Below, piece by piece: positions 1 to 10,459 of a stretch of 64,000 nt of DNA. Under the pieces are notes generated by a model. The model worked only from the letters and a program-made list of their open reading frames with translations, had not been told where the DNA came from and did no database searches. Position numbers and translations under genes: made by a program. Source of the stretch: Acanthosepion esculentum (taxonomy: Eukaryota > Mollusca > Cephalopoda > Sepiida > Sepiidae); contig OZ038498.1 of NCBI GenBank assembly GCA_964036315.1, forward strand, positions 10,354,468 through 10,418,467. Direction: 5' to 3'. Every line of letters starts with the position of its first letter. Positions within the stretch are counted from its first letter, which is position 1.

Positions 1-22
<22 letters not shown>

Positions 23-37
<15 letters not shown>

Positions 38-181
38 GGATAAAACAACTGAAAAGTTGCAAATTAAAAGAAAAAATTGGGTGTTTTTTTGTGAAAGTAT
101 ATAAATACGTTCACAAAAAACACCCAATTTTTTCTTTTAATTTGCAACTTTTCAGTTGTTTTATCCATATTATATATATAT
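23..181. repeat. Large palindrome inside (AT)n
   Basis: Two arms (about 23-95 and 110-181) are inverted copies around a 14-nt spacer, with one base of length difference in a T/A run. The outer parts merge into (AT)n that starts at base 1. Such a sequence would extrude as a cruciform or give a long RNA hairpin. No coding content is seen. Confidence 0.9.
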
Positions 182-210
182 CAAGAAAGTATACGTGGCT
201 TCTCATTATG

Positions 211-278
<68 letters not shown>

Positions 279-293
279 GTGTGTGTGTGTGTG
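211..293. repeat. (TA)n-(GT)n microsatellite
   Basis: About 65 bp of TA dinucleotides run into a short GT tract. The open frames through it are repeat artefacts. Confidence 0.95.
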
Positions 294-685
294 TATTTGG
301 CCAGCAGTCCCTCTTTTACACCGGTTTCATTACAGACGAGTGTCAAGACACTGTGATTAAGCATTTTATTAATTTGTTCTTGCATTCATATAAGTATTTT
401 CTTTTCTGAACATAAAGTGTGTACAAAAACTGACCTAAGTTCTATATACACGAGTGCTTTCGGCTACTCTATTAGGTATTCTCAAAAGATTTTTTAAACT
501 GAATTTGTAGATGTTTATATACGTCTATCTATAGCGATGGGGATATTTTTTATTTTATTTTCCAAACACGGTCAGCACGTTATAGTCATGTTCATAGTTG
601 ATAGTCTTGAATGTTGGCTTTTAACAACAGAAAGTATATTGTTTCTTAGATTAGCTATACATTTGACCTTTATTCAAACGCTGAA
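294..685. other. No recognisable feature
   Basis: AT-rich unique-looking sequence. The frame at 537-779 has no recognisable domain and overlaps the LINE relic that follows. I see no gene here. Confidence 0.5.
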
Positions 686-1075
686 ATTTACTATTAAGGC
701 ACGAATAAATGGTTGTGTCATCAGTATAGATACAGAATTAAGAAGTTGTGTAATCAGGAAGGTCATTGATGAAAATTAGGAACAACGTGGGTCCAAGGAT
801 AATGCCCGATTAAGCCTGCTTTAATACAAGATCTAGAAGAAGGGTCATTTAAAATAACTTTCATTTCGCTAATTAGTTAAAAAATTCGTCCAGAAATACC
901 TTACTCTTTCAACTTGTGAAGAAGACCAATATGCCAAATCTTATCAAATGTCTTCGAGATATGCAAAGGAACAATCTAAGCTTCACTAATCTTATCTAAA
1001 GCTTGATAGAATCTTTCAGCAATAGCTGTTAACACATCAGCAATTGATCTAAAGAAACGAAAGCCATATTGCTTA
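686..1075 (-). pseudogene. LINE reverse-transcriptase fragment (copy 1)
   Basis: Read on the minus strand it gives broken peptides resembling the non-LTR RT palm (a 'FLIFINDLP'-like stretch near 740-790, and a 'HISKTFDKIWH'-like stretch near 910-970). The same blocks occur in the neighbouring relic at 1,215-2,400, so these are two related 5'-truncated copies or a local duplication. Several stops and frameshifts interrupt it. The Jockey/CR1-type assignment rests on motif style only. Confidence 0.6.
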
Positions 1076-1214
1076 TTTTTATTGTAATATTTATTTTATA
1101 TTACATTTTTATTGCTAATTGCTATGCATTTCATCTGTTTAAATCAACTCAAAAAGATTTTTGTCTCTTAAAGACCCTTGAAAGCAAAGACAAATAATAA
1201 TAATACTCCTAACC

Positions 1215-2400
1215 CAATTTCTTAGCTGCAGACTTAGCAATTGATTCAATATACTCATTCCACGTCACATCAGTTGAAAATGCTAGTCCTAGAAAGAGCA
1301 ATGAGTCAGACTTCTGGAGGTTAGCATCAGCCATGCTGATGGAATGTAAAAAGTGTTCTCTGAGATGATTAAAAAGAGATCAGTTTTGTTTTGGAAGTTT
1401 TAAGATTAACAAGCCACATTTTTTAAATCAGCTGCCACTTTGACCTTATCGGACCGATCCGACTTAATACAGGAGTAAATGATTGCGTCGTTAGCATTGA
1501 TACCAAGCTGAGAACTGATGTCATCTGGAAGGTCATTTATGAAAATTAGAAACAACATAGGTCCGAGGGCAAAAACTGTTGCGAACAGTTTCATTTCATA
1601 ATTTGATATGAAAGACTGAAGCATTTAAAGAATTTGCCCAGAAATAACATAAACTTTCAATTTGTGAAGTAGACCAACATGCCAAATCTCGTCAAATGCC
1701 TTCGAGATATGCAAAGGAACAATCTAAGCTTCACCATTCTTATCTAAAGCTTGATAGAATATCTCTACAATAGCCGTTAACACATCAGCAGTTGACCTGG
1801 AGAAGCGGAAGCCATATTGATTTTCTGAAAGAAGCCTCGGCCAAGTGAGATGCTTAACCAATTCAGAGTTGATTCGTACCGATAGTTAGAAGGATCAGAT
1901 TATTCTCGTTGGTTCTTCAAAACAGGAACGACAGAAGAGTATTTACAAGCGGGAAAGCAAGAAACAGCTTATTGTACAGCTTAGAGATTAAAGGAGACAG
2001 ATGGAGGAGCACATTCGTTAAGGACTATCGCAGGGATGCCATCATCAAGTTCATATTCTTTGAGGGAATCTAGTTTAGAGATGATAGCAAAAAACATGCA
2101 TATCACTCAATAAGCACCCAGAAGATACCCCAGAAGAGTCAAGAGGAGATTCTGAGGAGAATTTACGGGTAAAATATTCTACTTTATCAAAAGAAGATTT
2201 TAACCTTTCAAATTGAGTGAAGAGGGGAAGGATGGTAGACTTACACTCATTTAAGACACTATTACAGGGCCTCCGGTAGTTATGTGAAAAAAACTTGTTG
2301 GAACCCATGAGGTGTCTCATTATACCAGCAAAGACTTAGTCACTTTTAAGACAGGTTTACAATGTTTACGAGCAGACACAAATATGTATTTGTTGTGATT
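1215..2400 (-). pseudogene. LINE reverse transcriptase, decayed (copy 2)
   Basis: Minus-strand translation in several frames gives, in order, a pre-RT stretch (about 2,075-2,320), an RT motif resembling 'DDGIPAIVLNECAP' (about 1,950-2,060), the 'GPMLFLIFINDLPDDISS' palm segment (about 1,500-1,570) and a downstream 'MADANLQKSDSLLFLG' segment (about 1,260-1,340). The catalytic YADD region reads as 'INANDAIIYS', so the second aspartate-containing motif is damaged. Order and content fit a Jockey/CR1-like non-LTR retrotransposon. Frameshifts and stops make it a pseudogene. Confidence 0.75.
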
Positions 2401-2635
2401 AGAAGGATCGCTAAGGATTTCTAATAGACAAAGAAATATCAACAGAAACTCGTGCGTGATCCAAATTGTGATGCTCTGCAAGTGCTATGAGAGGAGGTAA
2501 GGAACAAATCAAGTAAAGAAGTATGTTGATCAGCTATATTAGGGAAACCTAGAGAAAACCACTATTTGACTTAGAGACTGAAAAACAGAAATTTTCAAAC
2601 TCTGAATTCCGGCTACATCATTAATATTAGAATAA

Positions 2636-2638
<3 letters not shown>

Positions 2639-2693
<55 letters not shown>
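2639..2693. repeat. (TA)n microsatellite
   Basis: About 55 bp of uninterrupted TA, directly before the hammerhead-type SINE copy. Bases 2,401-2,638 before it show no recognisable feature. Confidence 0.95.
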
Positions 2694-2696
<3 letters not shown>

Positions 2697-2976
2697 CTCT
2701 CGATTAAATATTTTAATCGGTCGAGCACTGTGGGGAGCAAGGGACGAATTTTTAAACAGTCACTACTACTGCTGATAATGCAAGATTCTTCTAGCAAGTA
2801 TTGAGTTCTCTGAGTGATTGGTGTGTTTATGAAAAAATAATTACGCAAAATTCTCTCATCCGAGCGTCGATGCCCTAAATTCTCCGATTGATACCAAATC
2901 GGTCGGGTTTCAGTCCCGGTTTGAAGCGATCGGATGTGAAACAGCGAAACAGTCTGTCTGTGGATGACAATACACA
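2694..2976 (+). mobile_element. Hammerhead SINE, decayed ribozyme copy
   Basis: Matches the copy at 37,019-37,307 along its length: a leader starting 'TAGCTCTCGAT', a block with 'AACAGTCACTA', a tRNA-like segment (about 2,868-2,925, B-box-like 'GGGTTTCAGTCCC'), then the ribozyme 3' half 'ACAGCGAAACAGTCTGTC' (2,941-2,958). The expected CTGATGA core before it is replaced by unrelated bases, so this copy cannot fold the catalytic core. It runs straight into CAGA/CA/TA repeats, like the other copies. Not under selection to cleave, as far as one copy can tell. Confidence 0.75.
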
Positions 2977-3016
2977 CAGACAGACAGACAGACAGACAGA
3001 CACACACACACACACA

Positions 3017-3101
<85 letters not shown>
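2977..3101. repeat. (CAGA)n-(CA)n-(TA)n compound microsatellite
   Basis: Tetranucleotide CAGA, then CA, then TA tracts follow the 3' end of the SINE. This is the typical SINE-tail-seeded microsatellite arrangement. Open frames on both strands through it are artefacts. Confidence 0.95.
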
Positions 3102-3103
<2 letters not shown>

Positions 3104-3290
3104 TTAAGATAATGCTCACTATGTGTTTTAATTAACATTGGGTCTGAAGATTGAAATTTATCTTTTTAGAAATAACTGTTTTCTGCCATTTTATTATTCG
3201 AGGAAAAACAATTTTTTTTTACAAAGAAAGAGCTTCTGGAACTTGTATTAAAAGGTTAAGGGAGAACTTTTCTGTGTTCGGTTTAACACT

Positions 3291-3812
3291 TGTCGGAGTT
3301 ACCTCCTCCTTAATTCTCAAATTCTTCACCAGGAGTCTTTCTCGCCATACTTTAAATACTGGGCGACTTCTTTCCTCGACCTCTTTTTCCCTCAGGGCTC
3401 GTGCCGCATCCCACCACGCGTGGAGGTGAGGTAATTCTTTCTCTTCTTTCTTCATTCCTGCGATCACCGCTACAATGTGAGCTCTCACAAAAGACATCGT
3501 TTCCCATTTCTGGGAAGACGCTATGAACATTACAAACATACACGTACGTACGAACATTCACCAAAGAACAAACACAAACGTTCACACACACAAATGTTCA
3601 CACACAAACACAATGTTAACTGTCTATGTGCTTTGTAAATTGTTGTTAATACATATATTTAGTATATATATATATCGGTCTTGTTTGTCTTCTTTATCTT
3701 CAGTTGGACTTAATTCAAGTTCGACATTTTCTTGTAGCTGGACCTTCTTCTCGCAGAAAATATAAACGCACGTGTTTTCTTTTCATTTTCACCCCCCACC
3801 CAGTCCTCTACA
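3291..3812 (+). mobile_element. Solo LTR of non-autonomous LTR family
   Basis: Starts TGTCGGAGTTA, ends CCTCTACA, and is flanked by the 4-bp direct repeat CACT (3,287-3,290 and 3,813-3,816), the signature of a solo LTR. It is homologous to the LTRs at 34,870-35,391 and 36,444-36,961: same start, a TATA-like 'TTTAAATACTGGGCGAC' block, the 'CACAAAAGACA...GTTTCCC' block and the 'TATATCGGTCTTGTTTGTC' block near the 3' end. About 522 bp. The frames here (for example 3,219-3,557) are not genes. Confidence 0.85.
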
Positions 3813-3816
3813 CACT

Positions 3817-4835
3817 AAAATACTTTGTGAAACTTCCAAGAACTAAGTTCGACTAAACACTTATGTCTCTTCACCAATTTTGTTACTTTGACGCCCACAA
3901 ATGTCAACAGTGATCAATAATCTTAATCTTTTGTGATTGCAGCGTCCGTTCTTTTTTCTTCTATCGTTATAATTTTACATTAGGTATCTCCAATAATTCA
4001 CTATAAATGAATTTTCATTAATGAAAAATCTTTCTTGAAGCTTTTATTTTAGCTTTAATTAAAAGCTAAAGGGTTATTTTTTCTAATTCCAGAAAGCAAA
4101 ATACTTCAAATAGAAATAATTTAAATAGAATAATTTTTAGCCGATTCATTTTTTTTCTTCCGAAAAACCAATCGAAACGGCCATTTTGAGATATTTGCAA
4201 ACAAAAGTTAATTCTCTGTTTTAAATTTTTAAAAAAAATAAAATATATATCTCTGAAACATTATTTGCAGAAAATTAGCAAATTTAAAGTTAAATTAATA
4301 TCTTCTGAAACAAATATTACTTATTTATAGCATAAAAATAATGTATACAAGTATTTCTTAACCACGGAGTATTGCTATTCTCACATCTCCATCTATATAT
4401 TGACGGCCTAAAGTGTTGACAAATTAAATATGGTGGACCAGAATTGACATAAATTTACGAATTTTAAGTAAAAACCGTTTGTTTTTGTTTTTATATACCA
4501 GATAATTTTTTAAAATTAACAAAATATTTTAAGGAATTATCTAATATTTTATTGATTTTTTTTTAACATTTGAAGATGCTTTCTGAAAATATAATAAAAT
4601 TTAAAATACTACAAATTTTCTAAAATTATTGAGTTACTCCTATAATGGTATTCTATTAATTACCTCAGTTATTAAATTTTTATTAATTATTATATTATCA
4701 CAGTTGTTACTTTTTTTAAATTTAAATACTGTGATAAAACAATAATTATATTAATTATAAAATTATCTCAGTTATTGACTTTTTAATTTAATAACTGAGA
4801 TAATATAATAATAAAATGCAACGATAGATGTAACT
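3817..4835. other. AT-rich stretch without gene
   Basis: No coding frame. Between about 4,660 and 4,805 there are two adjacent short hairpins, TTATCACAG.../CTGTGATAA and ATTATCTCAGTTATT.../AATAACTGAGATAAT, of related sequence. It is not the interior of an LTR element, because each flanking LTR can be explained as a solo LTR. Confidence 0.6.
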
Positions 4836-5750
4836 TGTCGGAGTTAGCTCCTCCTTTGTTCCCTAATTGTCACCAGGGGTCTCTCTCCCCATACTTTAAA
4901 TACTGGGCGACCTCTTGCCTCGTCGTCTTTTTCCTTCAGGCCTCGTGCTGCATCCCGCCTCGCGTGGAGGCGAGGTAATTCTTTCTCTTCTTTCTTCATT
5001 TCAGCGAACACCGCTGCTGTGTGAGCTCTCACAAAAGACAGCGTTTCCCATTTCTGGGAAGACGCCATGAACATTATAAACAGTCACCAAAATACAAACA
5101 GTCACCAAAATACAAACAGTCACCAAAATACGAACACTCACCACACAACAAAGACAATGTTCCCCCACACACAAATGTTATGTCTATGTGCCTTGTAATT
5201 TGTTTAATACATATTTGTTGATACAGTATTTACATTAGTCGGACTATTGTCCTCATCTTTGTCGCCATATTTGTCGGCCTTCTTCAGGTGGTTGGAATTT
5301 CGAACCGAACCCTTTATTTCGATCACTGGGTAGACTGTTCTAGTTCCACGAGCCATGTTTGATGGATGTCAGTTATCAGTTATCTCCTGGTAATTTTCCC
5401 TCTGAAAGTTCTCCACTGCCTGAACCGGGTATTGAACTCACACTCTTTTGGGTCTGTCACTGGATCTAACCAACGCCTTTATCCACTGTGCCATGTGTCC
5501 TTGAGGACATCTGGGTATGAATTTCTGAGTAACAATAGTCCGACTAATGTAAATACTGTACATAATACCTCATCTCAGAAATATAGACATATTTGTTGAT
5601 ATATATACATCGGTCTTGTTTGTCTTCTTTCATCTTCGGTTGGACAAATTAAGTCCGCCATTTCGTATGTAGTTGAACCTTTTATTAAACTAGGAGTTAC
5701 ACACGTGTTTCTAATACAACAACACGTAAATACACACACGGTCCTCTACA
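4836..5750 (+). mobile_element. Solo LTR interrupted by a SINE
   Basis: Second member of the same LTR family: starts TGTCGGAGTTAGCTCC and ends GTCCTCTACA. Flanks are AACT (4,832-4,835) and AATT (5,751-5,754), a 4-bp duplication with one mismatch. The LTR is split by the SINE insertion at 5,224-5,586. It also holds four 18-bp copies of a CAGTCACCAAAATACAAA-type unit at about 5,081-5,140. Without the insert its length is near 537 bp. Confidence 0.8.
5224..5586 (-). mobile_element. tRNA-derived SINE (family A) with 15-bp TSD
   Basis: Flanked by the 15-bp direct repeat ACATATTTGTTGATA (5,209-5,223 and 5,587-5,601), as expected for target-primed reverse transcription. On the minus strand it has a leader, a tRNA-like head with A-box-like 'TGGCACAGTGGATAAAGG' and B-box-like 'GAGTTCAATACCC', a body, and a 3' part containing 'CCTGAAGAAGGCC' and 'AAATATGGCGACAAAGATG'. 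The outermost 27 bases at the two ends are exact inverted copies. Compared with other copies, the GCCGAAACGTTG segment is missing here. Confidence 0.88.
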
Positions 5751-6477
5751 AATTCAATAATTTCAAATTTTATTGTATTTATTAATTTATATTTTTTAAG
5801 ATCTTATTTTTATTTTTATTCTTTATTATTAATTGTGATATCCTGATGGTTATGAAGTCTTGAAGTTATTTTATTCCTTAAATTTGTAAAGTACTTAAAT
5901 TTTATTATTACTTAGATGATTGTGCACTTATTTTATTGAAGCATGATCCAATACCTCAAAAAATATAACATGAAAATAAAAATTGCTAGCATTCATAACA
6001 GATAGAAGACTTTTCGGAATATTTTATGCGCCTGAGAAGGGTTGTTTTTCTCTTTGCCCGTCTTCGGAAGTGAAATGAAACAATTGCTCATAGCCGAAAA
6101 TGTTTATTCGTAAGGGCGACAACCCTTGAAACACGTGACTTTTTAACGATAATGTCCCGTATGAAACAACATACTTAAAAAAAAAAAAGATATTTAGACA
6201 CAAAACAAATTTTAATTATTTAAAAAAAGTTTTGGTGCGATGATTTGTATTAAGCTTTTCAATTTTCATTTAGTAAATATAATCTTCCCTTAACCCAACT
6301 TTGACGATGTTTTGAAGAATTTTTAAAACACTTTTAAATCTTTATAAATTAAAAAATGCAAACAATTCTTGTAAAAACACATTATTTATCGAAAAAAATG
6401 TTTTCTTCAGACTATAATATCCTTAATATATATTATTTATAAAAGCAATTAAAAGCTTATCTAATTAAATAATTAAA
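5751..6477. other. AT-rich stretch without gene
   Basis: No recognisable coding or repeat family in this segment. Very AT-rich. Confidence 0.5.
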
Positions 6478-6479
6478 TA

Positions 6480-7366
6480 CGAGGGTCATTCAATAAATAA
6501 GGTGAATGTTTTGGTATAAGGACTTCTAATACAGATAGAAGCTTACTCTTTTTTATTTTTTTGTTTTACTTCTTTTTCACATGGATTTAATTTCTTTTGC
6601 AGATTTAAAAAAAGAACTTTGAGAGTTTTGGCGATTAACAAAGATGGCTGACCAAGAAGCATGCTCCAGGATTGAACAGCGGTCAGTTATCAAGTTTTTC
6701 GTTGCTGAAGGGTGCAAACCAGTTGAAATTCATAGGAGAATGTCAACTGTGTATGGTGTCACATGTTTCAGCCAAAAAATGTCTACAAGTGGGCTTTGTT
6801 TAAAGAAGGGCGGAGCAGTGTTGAGGATGAAGACAGGCCTGGGAGGCCTACAGAAGTGAGGTCTCCTGAGGTGATCGAATCAGTCAATGACCTCATTCAG
6901 TCTGACAGAAGGGTGACAGTGGATGACATTGCAAGGACTTTGAGCTTATCTGTTGGGACAAACGCAGGGGTCATCAGTCAGAAGGAGTCATCTTGCATCA
7001 TGACAATGCAAGGCCTCACACAGCAGCCCAAACGGTGCAGACCATCAACGAGTTGGGCTGGGAACTGCTCCCCTTACAGCCCAGACCTTGCCCCTTCAGA
7101 CTTTCACCTGTTTGGTCCCTTGAAAGCGTTCATGAGAGGCACGAAGTTTAAAAGTGACGATGAAATCAAAAGTGTTGTGAGCGACTGGCTGAGACATCAG
7201 TCCAAAGGTTTTTACGTTGAAGAAATACGAAAGCTTGTGCACAGATGGGAAAAGTGTGTGTCAGTGCTGGGAGACTACGTTGAAAATTTAAAAAAAAATT
7301 AAGCTTCTATCTGTATTAGAAGTCCTTATACCAAAAAAATTCACCTTATTTATTGAATGACCCTCG
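6480..7366 (+). mobile_element. mariner element, internally deleted
   Basis: Long inverted ends (about 67 bp, starting CGAGGGTCATTCAATAAATA) are almost identical at both sides, and TA dinucleotides at 6,478-6,479 and 7,367-7,368 form the target duplication. At 887 bp it is shorter than the roughly 1.3 kb of intact mariners. It carries a broken transposase (see next entry). The inserted copy is well delimited. Confidence 0.93.
6644..7302 (+). pseudogene. mariner (DD34D) transposase, frameshifted and deleted
   Basis: The N-terminal helix-turn-helix part ('IEQRSVIKFFVAEG', then 'YKWALFKEGRSSVEDEDRPG' after a frameshift near 6,763-6,800) and the C-terminal catalytic part ('HDNARPHTA' around 6,995-7,025 and '[19 protein letters not shown]' around 7,078-7,130) are both recognisable. 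The segment between the HTH linker (near 6,960) and the second catalytic aspartate is deleted, so the first aspartate region is gone. At least two frame changes are needed. It cannot encode an active enzyme. Family assignment to Tc1/mariner is secure; the subfamily is not decided. Confidence 0.92.
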
Positions 7367-7368
7367 TA

Positions 7369-8039
7369 GTTTTATTGAAGTTTTTATTTTACGATTGGGA
7401 GCAGATTTGGGGGAATTTAGTAAGAGTTTGAAAAAGAAAGTAATGATTTACATTCTCCAAAGAGTTCTGCTTTTAACTAATAAAACATTTCTTTGATGAT
7501 TTTAAATTCTAGAAAATTGTATGAAATTAAGTAAGTGAGAGTTAACAGAATTAAAAAAGTATTTTTACCAAAATTTTCTAAAAATAATAATTTCAAAAAT
7601 AAATTCATTCATTTGTGAATATGTTCTGAAAGTTTCATTAAAATCTGACAATTATTTGATCTTTGCAAGAATTTCCATATTATTTTATGTTATTTTAAGA
7701 ATTTCCAAATTATTTATGTTATCTTACATGAAAATAGGCGTGAAATTGTCCATTATCAGCTCTGTTCCACCGTTGAAACATAAAAAACAAGGTTTTTAGC
7801 CCAAATTCCGAACGTACCGGTTCTCTTCTAAACAACGGAGCAACGCGAAAACTTTCGTGTCTTTTACACTAAACCAGATGTTGACTGCACAACGACCCAA
7901 GGCAGAATGCGAAAACTCGCCTCTGCGCATCATGACTCGACGCATGTTTTCAGTATTAGATAAAAAAAAATGAACTTTATATATTGACCAGTAGAAATAA
8001 CTCACGCTAAGGCACAGACTGTGATTTGGAGCCGACACG
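7369..8039. other. AT-rich stretch without clear gene
   Basis: Non-coding as far as I can see. The minus frame at 7,796-8,038 has no recognisable domain. GC content rises toward the following block. Confidence 0.5.
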
Positions 8040-8402
8040 ACGGATCTAAATTCCTTGATTCAACGCCGCAGAAGACAAAGAGGGAGAGAGACCCAGCTGA
8101 GATGTCGACGCGCAGAGGTTGGTCAAGAACGCCGCAGGCAGACTGAGACTGAACCCGATACTTTTCAACTTTCATCCTTCGCCGCCGCCGTCTTCACAAA
8201 ACATCAGCCGACAGCCATGACCAACATTCTTTCGCTTCCTTCCCCCCTTCCCCTTCTTCCCCACTCTGTCGCCTTTTACAACTGCAACGAGTAGTATGCT
8301 GGCTTGTATATATGTAAATATGTATATTTACATTTGCTGAGGCGAAGAAGAAATTAATCTCTTCAGCAGAAACAACAACAGCGACAAGTTCTGTCTTCCA
8401 GG
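8040..8402 (+). promoter_or_regulatory. CG-enriched block ending in splice donor: candidate promoter / 5' exon
   Basis: In an AT-rich window this block is rich in CG dinucleotides (for example 'GATGTCGACGCGCAG' and 'TTCGCCGCCGCCGTC') and is not repeated elsewhere in the window. It ends with 'TCTTCCAG|GTTAGTC' at 8,394-8,405, an excellent 5' splice-site match. The block contains a short ATG frame (8,218-8,294) that stops before the donor, so an untranslated first exon is the likelier reading. No downstream exon is recognised in this window. It may instead be an unrelated unique sequence. Confidence 0.35.
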
Positions 8403-8841
8403 TTAGTCATTCTTCGTTTCCGCAGCAAAACAAATCAACACTTACGTTCTTTAAAACACCAAGTACTTCAAACATTTTGCGACCTTATGCCAGTATAAGC
8501 CAAACTTTGTAATTAATTAGAGAAATATGAAGCGGTTTATGCAACTCCAACGGCTACCTGAAAAATATTTTGATGTCTCTTCGTATAATAATGGTTACAG
8601 AACTAGTCTATTTGGTCATTTGGTCATTACAGGGCAATGCTCCTTGATTGATAGCTGTGGTTTTGTACTAAAACAAAATAACAAATGCATCTATGCATTT
8701 TTAATATTTTTTATTCTTTATATATTCTACATTCTATCTTACAGGAAAACCCAAAATACTCTAAATTGTTTGTACAGTTACGCATGACCAGTTGTCTGTT
8801 TCAGGCCTAAAATGTTTATGGATGCTATCAAATACATTCTC
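8403..8841. other. No recognisable feature
   Basis: If the donor at 8,402 is real this would be intron. The plus frame at 8,527-8,787 ends in a hydrophobic stretch but has no family resemblance, so I do not call it a gene. Confidence 0.4.
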
Positions 8842-9660
8842 CGTCCTGGGTAAGACGTTAAGCTACATCCACGTCCTGGGTAAGACGATAAACTACGTCC
8901 AGCAGCAAGGCCTCTGATCAGGAGATTTTGAGGGGCATGGAACCACATCTTAATTGCTGGTGTTCACAGGTCTACCCCGACCAGGAGTGGTAGCATCTGT
9001 TAGGGTGCCAGCTATGGGCAAATAGTTAACTATTACCGGAAATACTTTTTGAAAAAATTATTACCAACAATACAATTTTGAAGGAAAAATACTACCAGAA
9101 ACAGATTTTTGAGAAAACAAAATATTACCAGCAATAAAGAATTTTGTCAGCATTGAGTAGCCCATTGGGGTTGGTGTGCCGTGGGACAAAATAAACCAAA
9201 CCAATCTAAACCAAAGAATACCTATTCTGTTCATACGAATCTATCCTAAAAATGTTGTCGGCATTAAATAACACATTGAGGTTGATATGCCGTTAAACAA
9301 AATAAACTAAAACTATCTAAACCAAAGAATACATATTCTGTTCATACGAATCTATCCTAAAAATGTTATCGGCATTAAATAACCCATTGAGGATGATATG
9401 TCGTAAAACAAAATAAACCAAACCAATCTAAACCAAAGAATACATATTCTATTCATACGAATCTATCCTAAAAATGTTGTCGGCATTAAATAACACATTG
9501 AGGTTGATATGCCATAAAACAAAAAAAAAAAAAACAACAGATAGATAGATAGATAAAAAAATATAACCAGAAATAAAAAATCTTTTCGGCATTAAATAAC
9601 CCATTGAAGTTGATATGCCGTAAAACAACATTAACCAAACCAAACCAAATACATTCTGTC
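8842..9660 (+). repeat. Composite VNTR repeat, copy A
   Basis: Begins with two degenerate 30-bp units of the type CGTCCTGGGTAAGACGATAA, then a conserved block ('AAGGCCTCTGATCAGG' ... 'AGCTATGGGCAAATAGTTAA'), then a few units of TTACCAGCAATACATTTTTG, and ends with a 'GTCGGCATTAAATAACCCAT...GATATGCCGTAAAACAAA' block. Unique to this copy, the terminal block is itself repeated about four times with a 111-bp period (9,145-9,520). No coding capacity. Six members of the family occur in the window. Confidence 0.9.
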
Positions 9661-10459
9661 AGATCTGATATCTCCAGCTGGTTTGTGATTTCATTTAGGA
9701 TATATCTAGATCTATAAAATCAATAGTGGTTCATTTGAATTCATATTGACAAAATAACCGTAAAATATACATCAACTTTAGCTTATACATTTATTTCGAT
9801 AGGGAGATTAGCACTCAGGTATATGATAATTTAACAATCCTTACAGGATAAAAATATTTCCGGAATTATGTTGGGTTATACAATAAACAACAGACTTTGT
9901 AGTTATGCTAGTGTAAACATGATTGGTGAGAATTTGGATCTGTTTATAGGTTTCTATTCGCTGATAAAACTTGTATCTCACTATATCACAAACTTATCAA
10001 ATAAATCATAAGGGAAAACGCAAATAGCCTAATACACGTAAAAGTTGTTGCTAAGTTATCAAAAGAAGTTGTCTACCAGCTTGGTACTTACATGTTTAAC
10101 CAGAAAGTAAATTATATGGATTAATCGTAGAAGTCATTATTTAGTATTGATCTGGAGTTTGGAAATATTCACCAGAAATAGTTTTTGTAAAAATGTTATT
10201 CACCAATTTTTTGTAATCGGTTACATAAAATACTTCATATTATAAACGACGTCATATGTAATAATAGATTTTATACATATTTCTCGAAATGTAAACAAAG
10301 AAGTCCTGGATATTTTATTAAATGACCAACAATATTAATGACATAATGATTACACGTTTTCGGTAGCAGTATCAATAATAATAGCAGTAGCAACCACGAC
10401 ATAATAAAATAATTACAAATCAGCAGAAAACTGTTTTAACGTCATAAGTTATCAGATTA
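9661..10459. other. No recognisable feature
   Basis: AT-rich sequence without a supported frame or a repeat found elsewhere in the window. Confidence 0.5.

Noticed and set aside
537..779. 80-codon host gene candidate
   Set aside because: No domain, and its 3' half overlaps the minus-strand LINE RT relic.
3291..5750. A single LTR element with LTRs at 3,291 and 4,836
   Set aside because: No PBS or polypurine tract inside and each LTR has its own flanking 4-bp duplication.
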